NCBI RefSeq assembly: GCF_014206815.1
Contig: NZ_JACHNP010000002.1
Coordinates: forward strand, 62,001-126,000
Direction of reading: 5' to 3'
Source: Xanthomonas sp. F10
Lineage (GTDB): Bacteria; Pseudomonadota; Gammaproteobacteria; Xanthomonadales; Xanthomonadaceae
DNA length: 64,000 bases
Numbering within the stretch: the first letter of the stretch is position 1; each line of letters opens with the position of its first letter. The notes beneath the pieces were generated by a model. That model did not search any database. It worked only from the letters and a program-made list of their open reading frames with translations, and had not been told where the DNA came from. The position numbers and the translations under genes are program-made. Shown piece after piece: positions 45,253 to 52,926 of this stretch.

Positions 45253-45437
45253 CTAATTTGATTTTTCTTTAGATGACGTCACTCCGTGGATAATCTACGG
45301 GTGATGGTTAGTGGCGCGAGCGTCAGGGTGGATTTGTATGCCTGCCTCCATTCGTGGTGCTGTTGGGCATAGATGAATCATCGCCACCGCCACTTGTGCA
45401 CAGGGACAGCACGTGTGCACAGGAATAGGAAGCCAAT
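45253..45437. promoter_or_regulatory. Gap with two TGTGCACA palindromes upstream of the flavoprotein gene
   Basis: The AT-rich tract of the foreign gene ends near 45285 with TTTGATTTTTCTTTAG, which could serve as its terminator region. Two identical eight-base palindromes, TGTGCACA, lie at 45395-45402 and 45414-45421, 19 bases apart, ending 16 bases before the next start. They look like a paired operator for a dimeric regulator, covering the promoter or leader. Confidence 0.45.
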
Positions 45438-46052
45438 ATGGACTATTGCATCGCCACTTTTGATGCGCTTGAAGCGCTATACGGCCAACCCGTCGAGCGC
45501 GCGCTACGCAAACAAATCGACCATCTGAACGCCGACTACCAGGCGTTCGTACACGCGTCGCCGTTCGTCGTGTTGGCTTCGGCCGGAGACGAAGGACTGG
45601 ACTGCTCACCCCGCGGCGATGCGCCGGGATTCGTGCAGGTGCTGGATGCGCGCACGCTGGCGTTGCCGGATCGGCCGGGCAACAACCGCATCGATACGCT
45701 GCGCAATCTGCTGCAGGATCCGCGCCTGTCGCTGTTGTTCCTGATTCCCGGCATCGGCGAAACCTTGCGCGTGAACGGCCATGCCGAGATCCGCGTCGAT
45801 CCGGACCTGTTGGCGCGGTTTGCGGTCGGCGAGCGCTTGCCGCGCAGCGTGATCGTGGTGCACATCGAGGCGGTGTACTTCCACTGCGCCAGGGCGATCG
45901 TGCGCTCGCAGCTATGGGATCCGACGCGGCACCTGCCGCGCGATCGTCTGCCCAGTCCCGGCACCATGCTCGCGCACCTGACCGACGACGCGTTCGACGC
46001 CGACGCCTATGACCGGGAATTGCCGCAGCGTACGCGCGATACGCTGTACTAG
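45438..46052 (+). CDS. PPOX-class FMN-binding flavoprotein (pyridoxamine 5'-phosphate oxidase-like)
   Basis: 204 residues with the split-barrel PPOX pattern: VVLASAGDEGLDCSPRGDAPGF in the first strands (given here as key residues A-S-A-G, D-C-S-P-R-G-D), NNRIDTLRNLL, and IPGIGETLRVNG with the conserved G-E-T-L-R-V-N-G. This arrangement fits the MSMEG_1061-type subgroup, oxidoreductases using FMN. Substrate unknown. The N terminus begins with a 30-residue helical extension. The two TGTGCACA boxes upstream suggest dedicated regulation. Confidence 0.85.
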   Translation: MDYCIATFDALEALYGQPVERALRKQIDHLNADYQAFVHASPFVVLASAGDEGLDCSPRGDAPGFVQVLDARTLALPDRPGNNRIDTLRNLLQDPRLSLLFLIPGIGETLRVNGHAEIRVDPDLLARFAVGERLPRSVIVVHIEAVYFHCARAIVRSQLWDPTRHLPRDRLPSPGTMLAHLTDDAFDADAYDRELPQRTRDTLY

Positions 46053-46505
46053 CACGTCTGGGTGAACGGGCGAGGCGTGCGCGGCGCCTTGTCCAGGGTG
46101 ATCTGCGTGTCGTCCGGTGATGCGGCCACCGGTCCCGGGTCAGCCGCCTCTGCTACGGTGCGCCGCTGGCAGACGTCCATGTCGCTCGACCCGCAGGGCG
46201 CCTGCCAGTCGGTGACTGCGGCCGCGTTGCCTGAACGGTCCGCCATCGGCGGCGCCAGCATGTTGGCTGGAGCCGCGCCGCCGCTGTTCAACGCGGTCGC
46301 TGCCGTAGACAGCTCGCTTCCTGAACACGCGGGTGCTTTCGCCGCTGTACATCACGCTTTACAGTCGAACGACAAGGACGTGTCGCCCGCTGGATAGCGT
46401 GGGGAACGTCCGGGGTTCCCCCGTTGCTCGATCGGGTCGGTCACGGCTCGGCGCCGTGTGCGGCGCGAGCCGCGTGGGCCGCAACGCTTTCGGGGGAGAA
46501 GCGGG
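46053..46505. other. 453-base gap, no confident gene
   Basis: Short open frames exist on both strands (46062-46397 plus, 46049-46291 minus) but neither has a ribosome binding site or recognisable product. The leftward one (80 codons, ending TLDKAPRTPRPFTQTC) has a somewhat protein-like composition and could be the remnant of a small gene. A relatively AT-rich stretch near 46345-46380 may hold the promoter of the EAL gene. Confidence 0.35.
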
Positions 46506-47744
46506 ATGTCGTCGAGCGAGGATGCGTCGGAATCTCATCCGCTGTTCGAGCTGTTGTCGGGTGAGATCAGCGACCGCGAGCTGCGCCGCTGCCTGCGCGT
46601 GGTGCGCCAGCACCTGGGCATGGACGTGGCATTCCTGTCGCGCTTCCGCGCGACCGATCGCGTGCTCGATCACGTGGACGGTCCGCCCGGGTGTCCGATC
46701 CACGAAGGCCAGGTCCTGCCGTTGGCCGACGGCTACTGCATGGGCGTGGTGCGAGGCGAGTTGCCGCAACTCATTCCGGATACTTCCCTGGTGCCGGCCG
46801 CGCAATGCATCCCGGCGACCTTCTCGATCCCGATCGGCGCGCACATGAGCGTACCGATCCAGGTCGGTGGCCGGGTGTACGGCACGCTGTGCTGTTTCAG
46901 CTTCCTGCCCAGGCACGGCCTGGGCGAGCGCGACATCGGCATGCTGCGCGCATTCGCCGAGATTCTCGCCCTGCGCTTGCATGAAGTGGAGGCGCACAAG
47001 CTGGAGCGGCAGGCGATGATCGACGAGATCGACGGCGCCTTGGCGGCGGGCGCGCCGCGCATCGTGTTCCAGCCGTTGTTCGCGCTGGACGGCATGCGCC
47101 TGCATGGGTTCGAGTGCCTGTCGCGTTTCGACATCGCCCCGCAGCGTGGCCCCGACAAGTGGTTCCAGCAGGCCGAGCTGGCCGGCGTCGGCATGCGCCT
47201 GGAACTGCACGTGGTGGCCAAGACGCTGGCTTATCTGCGCCAGTTTCCCCCGACGTTCCGGCTCAATCTCAACCTGTCGCCGGAACTGCTGACGTCCGAA
47301 GCGCTGGCGGTGCTGCTGGGGGACGACATCGACGTCGCGCGCCTGACCCTGGAGATCACCGAGCACGCCATTGTGCGCAACTACCTGGAGCTGGCCGATG
47401 CGCTGTCGCCGCTGCGCGCGCGCGGCGCACGCCTGGCGGTGGACGACGCCGGCGCCGGCTACGCCAGCATGCGCCACATCCTGCGGCTGCAGCCGGACGT
47501 GATCAAGCTCGACATGAGCATCACCCACTGCATCGACAGCGACCGCAAGTGCCGCGCGCTGGCCAAGGGGCTGACCAACTTCGCGCACGAGATCGGCTCG
47601 CACGTGGTGGCCGAGGGCGTGGAGACGGCCGAGGAACTGGAGACCCTGCGCGCGCTCGACGTCGATTTCGTGCAGGGCTATTTCCTGTCGCGGCCGCTGC
47701 CCGAGCAGGAAGCGCTGGCCATGGCGCAGGCCGAAGGGGCGTGA
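46506..47744 (+). CDS. GAF-like sensor plus EAL-domain protein (cyclic-di-GMP phosphodiesterase family)
   Basis: 412 residues. The N-terminal ~170 residues resemble a GAF sensor (DVAFLSRFRATDRVLDHV, SVPIQVGGRVYGTLCC). The EAL domain (~175-405) has a modified signature: ECL for EAL, NLNLSPE, LEITEH, DDAGAGYAS (DDFG in most active enzymes), IKLDMSI, EGVET and VQGYF. The acidic and Asn ligands expected for metal binding and catalysis appear kept, so weak or normal hydrolysis of c-di-GMP is possible. Role probably in the sessile/motile or virulence switch via c-di-GMP. Cytoplasmic; no membrane helices. Confidence 0.88.
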   Translation: MSSSEDASESHPLFELLSGEISDRELRRCLRVVRQHLGMDVAFLSRFRATDRVLDHVDGPPGCPIHEGQVLPLADGYCMGVVRGELPQLIPDTSLVPAAQCIPATFSIPIGAHMSVPIQVGGRVYGTLCCFSFLPRHGLGERDIGMLRAFAEILALRLHEVEAHKLERQAMIDEIDGALAAGAPRIVFQPLFALDGMRLHGFECLSRFDIAPQRGPDKWFQQAELAGVGMRLELHVVAKTLAYLRQFPPTFRLNLNLSPELLTSEALAVLLGDDIDVARLTLEITEHAIVRNYLELADALSPLRARGARLAVDDAGAGYASMRHILRLQPDVIKLDMSITHCIDSDRKCRALAKGLTNFAHEIGSHVVAEGVETAEELETLRALDVDFVQGYFLSRPLPEQEALAMAQAEGA

Positions 47745-47790
47745 GCGGGCGACGCGCGCCGGCGCGTCACTGGCCTGCGGCGACCGTTTA

Positions 47791-48110
47791 CTACGGCACC
47801 TCGCGGCCCAGGTCATCCAGATAGTGCAGGCCGCCGCGACCTTGGGCGGCGCCGACGGTGCCGAGCAGGGGCGGGATGCTGTCGTCGATGGGCAGGCGCG
47901 CCTGCGGCCCGCCGATGTCGATCCGCACCAGCCGGGCGCCATGAGCAGCAGGGTCCGGGCGCTGTCGCGCCGGCGGGCGGCGAAGCTGCGCATCGGCATG
48001 TTCAGCGCCGCCTTGCCGCTGCGGTAGAACGCGTACCAGCCGTTGCGGTGGTTGGCGTCCTGGCGCAGCGGCGCCAGAACGTTCGCATCGGCATCCGCCG
48101 CCACGTCGTG
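47791..48110 (-). pseudogene. Remnant of a short-chain dehydrogenase/reductase gene, frameshifted and 5'-truncated
   Basis: Read leftward, one frame gives NGWYAFYRSGKAALNM..SFAARR and TLLLMAPGW, the catalytic Tyr-x-x-x-Lys region and following strand of an SDR. The frame then shifts to give RIDIGGPQARLPIDDSIP..GRGGLHYLDDLGREVP and a stop. One missing G in GGCTGG(G)TGCGG near 47927-47930 explains the shift and destroys the expected GWVR. Upstream of ~48110 the N-terminal Rossmann part is not recognisable. The YxxxK is also imperfect (YRSGK). I regard it as a decayed gene, with a sequencing error unlikely to account for the 5' loss. Confidence 0.75.
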
Positions 48111-48239
48111 GTCCAGGCCGCTGTCCCAGGCGCGGCCGCCGTGCACAGACCCTCGCTGCGCGGGTGCGACATCGGCACTGGTCCGCCGCCGCGGCGATGG
48201 CGCACACTTGCCGGCTCTGATCGAAGGCAGGAACACACG

Positions 48240-48974
48240 ATGGTACGGCGATACGGATGGAGCGCGATGCTGGTGTGGCTGGTGACGTTCGGCGCGGCGG
48301 CAGCCGGTCCCACGCCCGGCGAATACAGCACCAAGGAAGGCTGGGGCAGCATGCGGGTCACCGAGAAGGGCGGGGTGCGCCAGTTCGACCTGTTGTCGGT
48401 CGGCGCCAATGGCCATACCTGCTCGCTGTCGGGCACGCTGCAGGGCGACAAGGCCGAGGTGAACGACGCCGGCGACGTGCCCTGCAAGCTCGCCTTCAAG
48501 CCGGTGCCGGGCGGGTTCGACGTGGCCGCATTGACCCAGGAAAGCTGCCGCGACTACTGCGGCATGCGCGCCAGTTTCGAGGGCGACTACCTGCAGCTGC
48601 CGGCCGGCTGCACCGCCGCGGCCAGCAGCCGGCGGCGCGAGGCCTATCTGCAGGACTATCGCGGCAAGCGCTATGACAAGGCGCTGGCCGGCATGCTGGC
48701 GTTCGAAGGCGAGTGCGGCGGCTTCCTCAACTGGCTCGATCGCGACCGCTTCGCCAACGACCGTGCCATCACCCTGCTGCGCCTGGGTCGGCCGCAAGAG
48801 TGCCTGGCGGTGCTGGACGGCACCATGGCCGGTCGCAGCCACGACGAAGCCTCGTTCCAGGCGGAACTGGAAAAGCAGAGCACCATGCTGCCGCCCACCG
48901 ACTGGGACGCCTACCTGCCCATCGCCAAGTCCACCTGGTTCAACCGCAAGCTGTGCGAGGCGGCCAAGGACTGA
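48240..48974 (+). CDS. Secreted Cys-rich protein of unknown function
   Basis: 244 residues with a signal peptide (cleaved after AAA, residue ~22). A beta-rich N-terminal domain (TPGEYSTKEGWGSMRV, TCSLSGTLQGDKAEV) with several Cys (e.g. ESCRDYCG) is followed by a helical repeat region (EAYLQDYRGKRYDKALA, VLDGTMAGRSHDEASF) resembling a tetratricopeptide-like pair. No family recognised. Start chosen at the signal peptide ATG. Likely periplasmic with disulfides. Confidence 0.75.
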   Translation: MVRRYGWSAMLVWLVTFGAAAAGPTPGEYSTKEGWGSMRVTEKGGVRQFDLLSVGANGHTCSLSGTLQGDKAEVNDAGDVPCKLAFKPVPGGFDVAALTQESCRDYCGMRASFEGDYLQLPAGCTAAASSRRREAYLQDYRGKRYDKALAGMLAFEGECGGFLNWLDRDRFANDRAITLLRLGRPQECLAVLDGTMAGRSHDEASFQAELEKQSTMLPPTDWDAYLPIAKSTWFNRKLCEAAKD

Positions 48975-49247
48975 GCAGGCGCCTGCGCCAGGCGCGTGGC
49001 AGGACGCGCTGCGAGGGCGCCGCCTGCGTGCGGCGCCGTGCAGCAGGGCCGGCGCGAGAGGCGATGCGATGGCGCTGCTGCGCCTGCGATCGACGGCGGC
49101 GCGCGCGTGCAACGGCCGCCGATGCGATCGCGCCCGCCCGCGATGCGTCGCTGGCGATAAGACTTGTGGCTGCGCCGGTTGCCGTCGCCGCGGGCGCCTG
49201 CGCATACTTCGGGCGACCGATGGCGCGTTGGACGCTTTGGAGCAAGG

Positions 49248-50084
49248 ATGATCGATCGACTGCGACGCCTGTTGTCCCGCACCCCGCCCCGCGGGGCCGA
49301 TGCCGCCCCCGATGCCGCAGGCTCGGAGGCCGCACCCGACGCGCAACCGGGCCGCACACTGCAGCAGTTGTTGCTGCAGGTGCTGCAGCGCGAGGGCCAT
49401 GTGGCGACCTTGCACGAGGACGGCGTCGTACTCGGCAATGGGCTGCACCTGCTCACCGAACTGGTGGACCTGGCCGAGCTGCGTAGCGGCGTGCGCACGG
49501 CCAGTTGCATCCGCGTGCATCACCGCAGCCTGTTCCCCGAGGGGATCGTCGAGTTCCAGCATTCCATCGGCGAGGACACCGAGGCGAGCCTGGCCTCGGG
49601 CTTCACCACCTGGGCGCGCACCGATCTGGTGGCGCTGTCGGAGGCGGTGAGCGCTCCCGCCGAGGCCCGCTGCATGACCTTGCAGATGGAGTTTCCTGCC
49701 GAGGCCGGGGCGCAGGCCTCGGTGCGGCGCACGGTGGTGCTGGGGCCGGTGGCGCATATGAACGGCGATGCGGCCCGGGCCGCGGCGGGCGACGACACCG
49801 AACACGCGTTCTGCCCGTGCTGCCTGTTCACCAACAGCCTGGATGCCTTGATGCCGCTGCTGCAGCGGGATCAGCGCATGCTCGGGATCCGCCTGTTCGC
49901 CTCGCGCGATGCCGACGGCGAGGTCGCGGCCGATTGCCGGGTCAACGGCGAGGACTTTCCCGACGGCGTGGCCTGCCTGCGCCGCTACGCCGAGACCTGG
50001 CCGGCGCTGGGTGCCTTGGAGTTCCGCAAGCAGTACGCGGTGGTGCGCCTGCCGGAGCCGGTGGTGCCGGACGCCATGCACTGA
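49248..50084 (+). CDS. Cytoplasmic protein of unknown function (possibly DUF6348 family)
   Basis: 278 residues with an Ala/Pro-rich N terminus to ~40, then a globular domain with HHRSLFPEGIVEFQHS, ASGFTTWARTDLVAL, a CPCC cluster (AFCPCCLFTNS) and a C-terminal RYAETWPALG...EFRKQYAV. No enzyme motif seen. The CPCC could bind a metal. I recall similar proteins being grouped as DUF6348, but I am not sure of this. AAGGATG start has a GGAG-like site upstream. Confidence 0.7.
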   Translation: MIDRLRRLLSRTPPRGADAAPDAAGSEAAPDAQPGRTLQQLLLQVLQREGHVATLHEDGVVLGNGLHLLTELVDLAELRSGVRTASCIRVHHRSLFPEGIVEFQHSIGEDTEASLASGFTTWARTDLVALSEAVSAPAEARCMTLQMEFPAEAGAQASVRRTVVLGPVAHMNGDAARAAAGDDTEHAFCPCCLFTNSLDALMPLLQRDQRMLGIRLFASRDADGEVAADCRVNGEDFPDGVACLRRYAETWPALGALEFRKQYAVVRLPEPVVPDAMH

Positions 50085-50134
50085 CGCGCCAGTGGGCGTT
50101 GCCCGGGCGCGCGCCCGTTCTTGTGTCGCCCGGT

Positions 50135-50968
50135 CTAGGCCGCAGCCGCGTCCGCCGGCGCGGCAGGCAGTGCCGAGGCCACGATGCCGTGCAACTGCGC
50201 GGCCAGCGCCTTGCGGTCGCTGCCCGGTGCGACCGCAATCGGTGCGTGGAAGGTCACCCTGACCACCGCACCGGACAGGCGCAGGAAGTGCGCGACGTGC
50301 GCGCCGGCCTGCATCTCGCCATAGAAGGCATACGCATCGCGATCGCCGCCCTGGGCCAGCGGCTGCCCGTCGACGCTGCGCACCTCCAGCGTGAACGGCT
50401 GCAGCGTCCAGTGCCGCGCGCCGGGGGCGGCACTGAGGAACAGCGAGAACAGGCTGGACTTGAACGGCGCCACCCGTTCGCCGGAGGAGGTGGTGCCTTC
50501 GGCGAACAGCACCACATCGTGATCCGGGCGCAGTTGCGCGGCGACCGCGGCCGCCACGGCGGCGGCATCCTGGCGGCGCCGGCTGATGAACACGGTCTGC
50601 GCCAACGCGCCGATATGGCGCATGCCCGGCCAGCGCTCCATGTCGTTCTTGGCGATGAAGCGTGCGCGCAGCAGACTGCCCAGCACCACGATGTCGAAGT
50701 GGGAGATGTGGTTGCCGACGAACAGCGTGCCGCCGGCGTCGCGCGGCACGCCCACCACCTCGACACGGATGCCCAGGGCGCGCCGCAGGCAGCCGAACCA
50801 CAGCCGCGGCAGCACGAACGCGCCGCGGCCGCGGGTAAGGCGCATCAACAGCCACTGCGGCGGGATCAACAGCACGCTGGCGACCAGGCAGATGGCCACG
50901 CGAACGACGGTACGCAGGCGGCCGACGAGGGGGGCTGCGGCGGGGCGGGGCGAAGCGGCGTCGGGCAT
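50135..50968 (-). CDS. 1-acyl-sn-glycerol-3-phosphate acyltransferase (PlsC-like)
   Basis: 277 residues: an N-terminal membrane helix (~20-45), the acyltransferase motif I NHISHFD (NHxxxxD) at ~85-91, motif II region RFIAKNDMERWP, and motif III AEGTTSSGE (the FPEGTRS box). These place it in the LPLAT family, transferring an acyl group to a lysophospholipid at the inner membrane. The C-terminal part ends in an Ala-rich tail. Could act on lysophosphatidate or an ornithine-type lipid. Confidence 0.9.
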   Translation of the reverse strand: MPDAASPRPAAAPLVGRLRTVVRVAICLVASVLLIPPQWLLMRLTRGRGAFVLPRLWFGCLRRALGIRVEVVGVPRDAGGTLFVGNHISHFDIVVLGSLLRARFIAKNDMERWPGMRHIGALAQTVFISRRRQDAAAVAAAVAAQLRPDHDVVLFAEGTTSSGERVAPFKSSLFSLFLSAAPGARHWTLQPFTLEVRSVDGQPLAQGGDRDAYAFYGEMQAGAHVAHFLRLSGAVVRVTFHAPIAVAPGSDRKALAAQLHGIVASALPAAPADAAAA

Positions 50969-51312
50969 GGGCGATGGCGGCTGGGGAGACGGTCGGCGCG
51001 CGCGCTGGCGTGGCCGCGGCGATGGTAGCCGAGGCTTGCGTCTTCGGCATCACGCCGCCGCCTTGTCCATGGCGTGTCGCGTGAGCGCGTCAGGCGTCAC
51101 GCCGGTTCCGCCTTCCCGATCCCGATGCCGTGCCTGCGCTCACGTCGCGCCTTTGCAGGTGTGTCAGGCCCATGCCGCACCGGGGAACTGCATCTTCCGC
51201 AGATCAGCCAGCGCCCGATGGGCGTGGCGGTAACGCTTGCGCATTGTGGCAGCGTCCGCCACGGCGCCGTTCGCCGTGGAGACCATCCCGACCACTTCCA
51301 AGGAGCACGTCC
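50969..51312. other. 344-base divergent gap
   Basis: Upstream of the leftward acyltransferase and rightward RNase genes. No open frame has a plausible product. CCAAGGAGC directly before 51313 is the RNase ribosome binding site. Promoter elements not identified. Confidence 0.35.
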
Positions 51313-51702
51313 ATGCATCGTCCGATTTCCTATGCCCTGCTCGCCGCGCTGCTGGCGTCCACCCAGGCGCAGGCGCAAAAGGCGCCGCCCGCCTGCAGTG
51401 CGCTGCCGACCTACGTTCGCGATGCCGCACGCGACATGGCGTACTGCATCACCATGGCCAACCCGATCGCCGCCTGCGGTTCCACCCAGGTGGACGTGCA
51501 GGTGTTCGGCAACGCCGAAGGGCGCCTGCCGAAAGCCGGCAAGGGACAGACCTACTACGAAGGCAAGGCGCGGCGCGATCCGGGCGGCGCGGCCGGCACC
51601 TATCGCCTGGTGTTCCTGGTCATCGACGGCAAGGCCAAGTCGACGATCGCGCAGCGCTATTACTCGGCCGACCACTACACCACGTTCTGCGCGGTGCAGT
51701 GA
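51313..51702 (+). CDS. Secreted barnase-like (N1/T1 family) guanyl-specific ribonuclease
   Basis: 129 residues with a signal peptide (cleaved near AQA-Q, ~22). The mature C-terminal half matches the microbial RNase N1/T1 pattern: FGNAEGRLP (barnase FxNREGxLP), YYEGKAR with catalytic-type Glu83, TYRLVF with Arg98, and SADHYTTF with catalytic-type His121. Three Cys outside the core may give a disulfide. It should cut RNA after G. No barstar-type inhibitor gene is adjacent; export through the Sec pathway may make one unnecessary. A strong AGGAG site precedes the start. Confidence 0.85.
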   Translation: MHRPISYALLAALLASTQAQAQKAPPACSALPTYVRDAARDMAYCITMANPIAACGSTQVDVQVFGNAEGRLPKAGKGQTYYEGKARRDPGGAAGTYRLVFLVIDGKAKSTIAQRYYSADHYTTFCAVQ

Positions 51703-51897
51703 GGGGGTTCGGCTGGCGCCGTCCACCTCTGGTCGGTGCCAGCCGATGCGATGCGCCAGCGCGGTGCGTGAGCATCAGGAGCGTCGCGTTAGGTAGGCGG
51801 CTGTGGTGCTTCCGCCCCCACGGATGCGTGACACCGAGGGGCGCGGTCGTTCGTGGCGGCTGCAACAGGTCTCTAAACAGCACGGCGAGGCGCACGC

Positions 51898-51964
51898 GTA
51901 GGAGCGCCTTCAGCCGCGACGAGGCGTTACCGGGGCAGCCGGTCGCGGCTGAAGCCGCTCCTAC
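51898..51964. repeat. REP-like palindrome
   Basis: A 67-base copy of the GTAGGAGCG..CCGCGAC / GTCGCGG..CCGCTCCTAC family, between the convergent RNase and lipoprotein genes. One arm has GCGCCTTCAG in place of GCGGCTTCAG. Confidence 0.85.
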
Positions 51965-52052
51965 AAGAACAACGTGGGTCTCGCCGAGGCGCAGCAAGGG
52001 CGAACGGCGATGCGACGCGGAGCCTGGCTACGCCGCGATGGCGATTGCAGCG

Positions 52053-52508
52053 TCAGTGCGTGCTATCGGCCTGCTTGCAATCCTCAGCTTGCGAGGTAGC
52101 AAACGACGTCAGGACCCACGCACCTTCAGGGCGTGCCTCGACGCCGTAGCGCCACGACTGGCGCACGTTGTCTGAGCAACTGGTAATGGCGATGCTGTCG
52201 CTGGTCGCGCCGTTGGCCGGCAGTGGCACGGGCGCGGGAAGCCGCTCGCTGGCGGGCGGCAGCGCTCGCGCGTAGCTCAGGACGATGGGACCGAGCTGGT
52301 CGAGACTGCCCATGCGCGCGCCGTCGCTGCGCGTACGGTGCTGCGCCAGCCAGTCGCGCACCTGCCGCCACTCGGGCGTGCCTGCGGCGTAGGTGTTGGT
52401 GCTGGACACGCGCAGGCTGTCCGGCGTATTCGGCGCGGCGCAGGCCGCCAGCGACGGCAAGGCAAGCAGCAGCGGGATCATGATGCAGCGCGCATGCCGG
52501 GGGCGCAT
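52053..52508 (-). CDS. Small lipoprotein of unknown function
   Basis: 151 residues. A basic N terminus (MRPRHARC) leads into a lipoprotein signal with lipobox LAAC (~residues 20-23). The mature part contains AGTPEWRQVRDWLAQHR, two Cys (SCSDN and EDCKQ) and WRYGVEARPEGAW. No family recognised. A shorter start (ATG at 52481) is possible. It lies convergent to the barnase-like gene, 350 bases away, but nothing shows it to be an inhibitor of that enzyme. Confidence 0.7.
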   Translation of the reverse strand: MRPRHARCIMIPLLLALPSLAACAAPNTPDSLRVSSTNTYAAGTPEWRQVRDWLAQHRTRSDGARMGSLDQLGPIVLSYARALPPASERLPAPVPLPANGATSDSIAITSCSDNVRQSWRYGVEARPEGAWVLTSFATSQAEDCKQADSTH

Positions 52509-52645
52509 CTGTCCGTTTCCGACCGCACCATCGCTACGCCTGTGCATCCGTCCGCTCCCTGCTGGTTGCCGATGCCGCGACGATAGCACCATCGGCGGCC
52601 ACGTCCGCCGGCGTGTCGCCGCCAAGCCGCCCGCCGTGCCCGCGC

Positions 52646-52852
52646 TCAGCGTTTGCCGGGGCGATCGGCCAGCGAGGCCTGCAAGGCGGTGGCCAATGCG
52701 GCGTCGCCGCTGACCAGGGCGCTCCAGCGCAGTTCCAGGCCCTTGCGTCGGCCCTTCTCGGTGAGCTTCAGGCCGTCCGGGTCCACGGTCAGGGTGTAGT
52801 GCACGCCGTCGATCTCCAGTTCGCGGCGCAAGGGTTTGTCGAGCGGGGTCAT
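52646..52852 (-). CDS. Small conserved-looking protein of unknown function
   Basis: 68 residues, no signal peptide. Alternating strands (LRRELEIDGVHYTLTVDPDGLKLTEKG) and a C-terminal Ala-rich helix suggest a compact beta-beta-alpha fold. The start at 52852 has a normal composition; longer frames upstream do not. It is divergent from exonuclease III, 74 bases away. Confidence 0.65.
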   Translation of the reverse strand: MTPLDKPLRRELEIDGVHYTLTVDPDGLKLTEKGRRKGLELRWSALVSGDAALATALQASLADRPGKR

Positions 52853-52926
52853 GCGGCGGCTCCCGTTTTCACGATGCGTCGAGGGTAGCGGAGCCAAGGT
52901 GACGGCTGGTTCTGCAGGCGCGCCGG

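Noticed and set aside
46049-46397. Small open frames on both strands in the gap before the EAL gene
   Set aside because: No ribosome binding site, no recognisable family and mutual overlap; noted only as a possible remnant.
46359-51053. 1564-codon open frame on the minus strand
   Set aside because: It lies opposite several well-supported genes and gives Arg/Ala/His-rich sequence with no domain; a by-product of high GC. Only the short SDR remnant within it is real.
52053-52508. Small lipoprotein as the barnase inhibitor
   Set aside because: It lacks barstar-like features and is exported and lipidated; proximity alone is not evidence.
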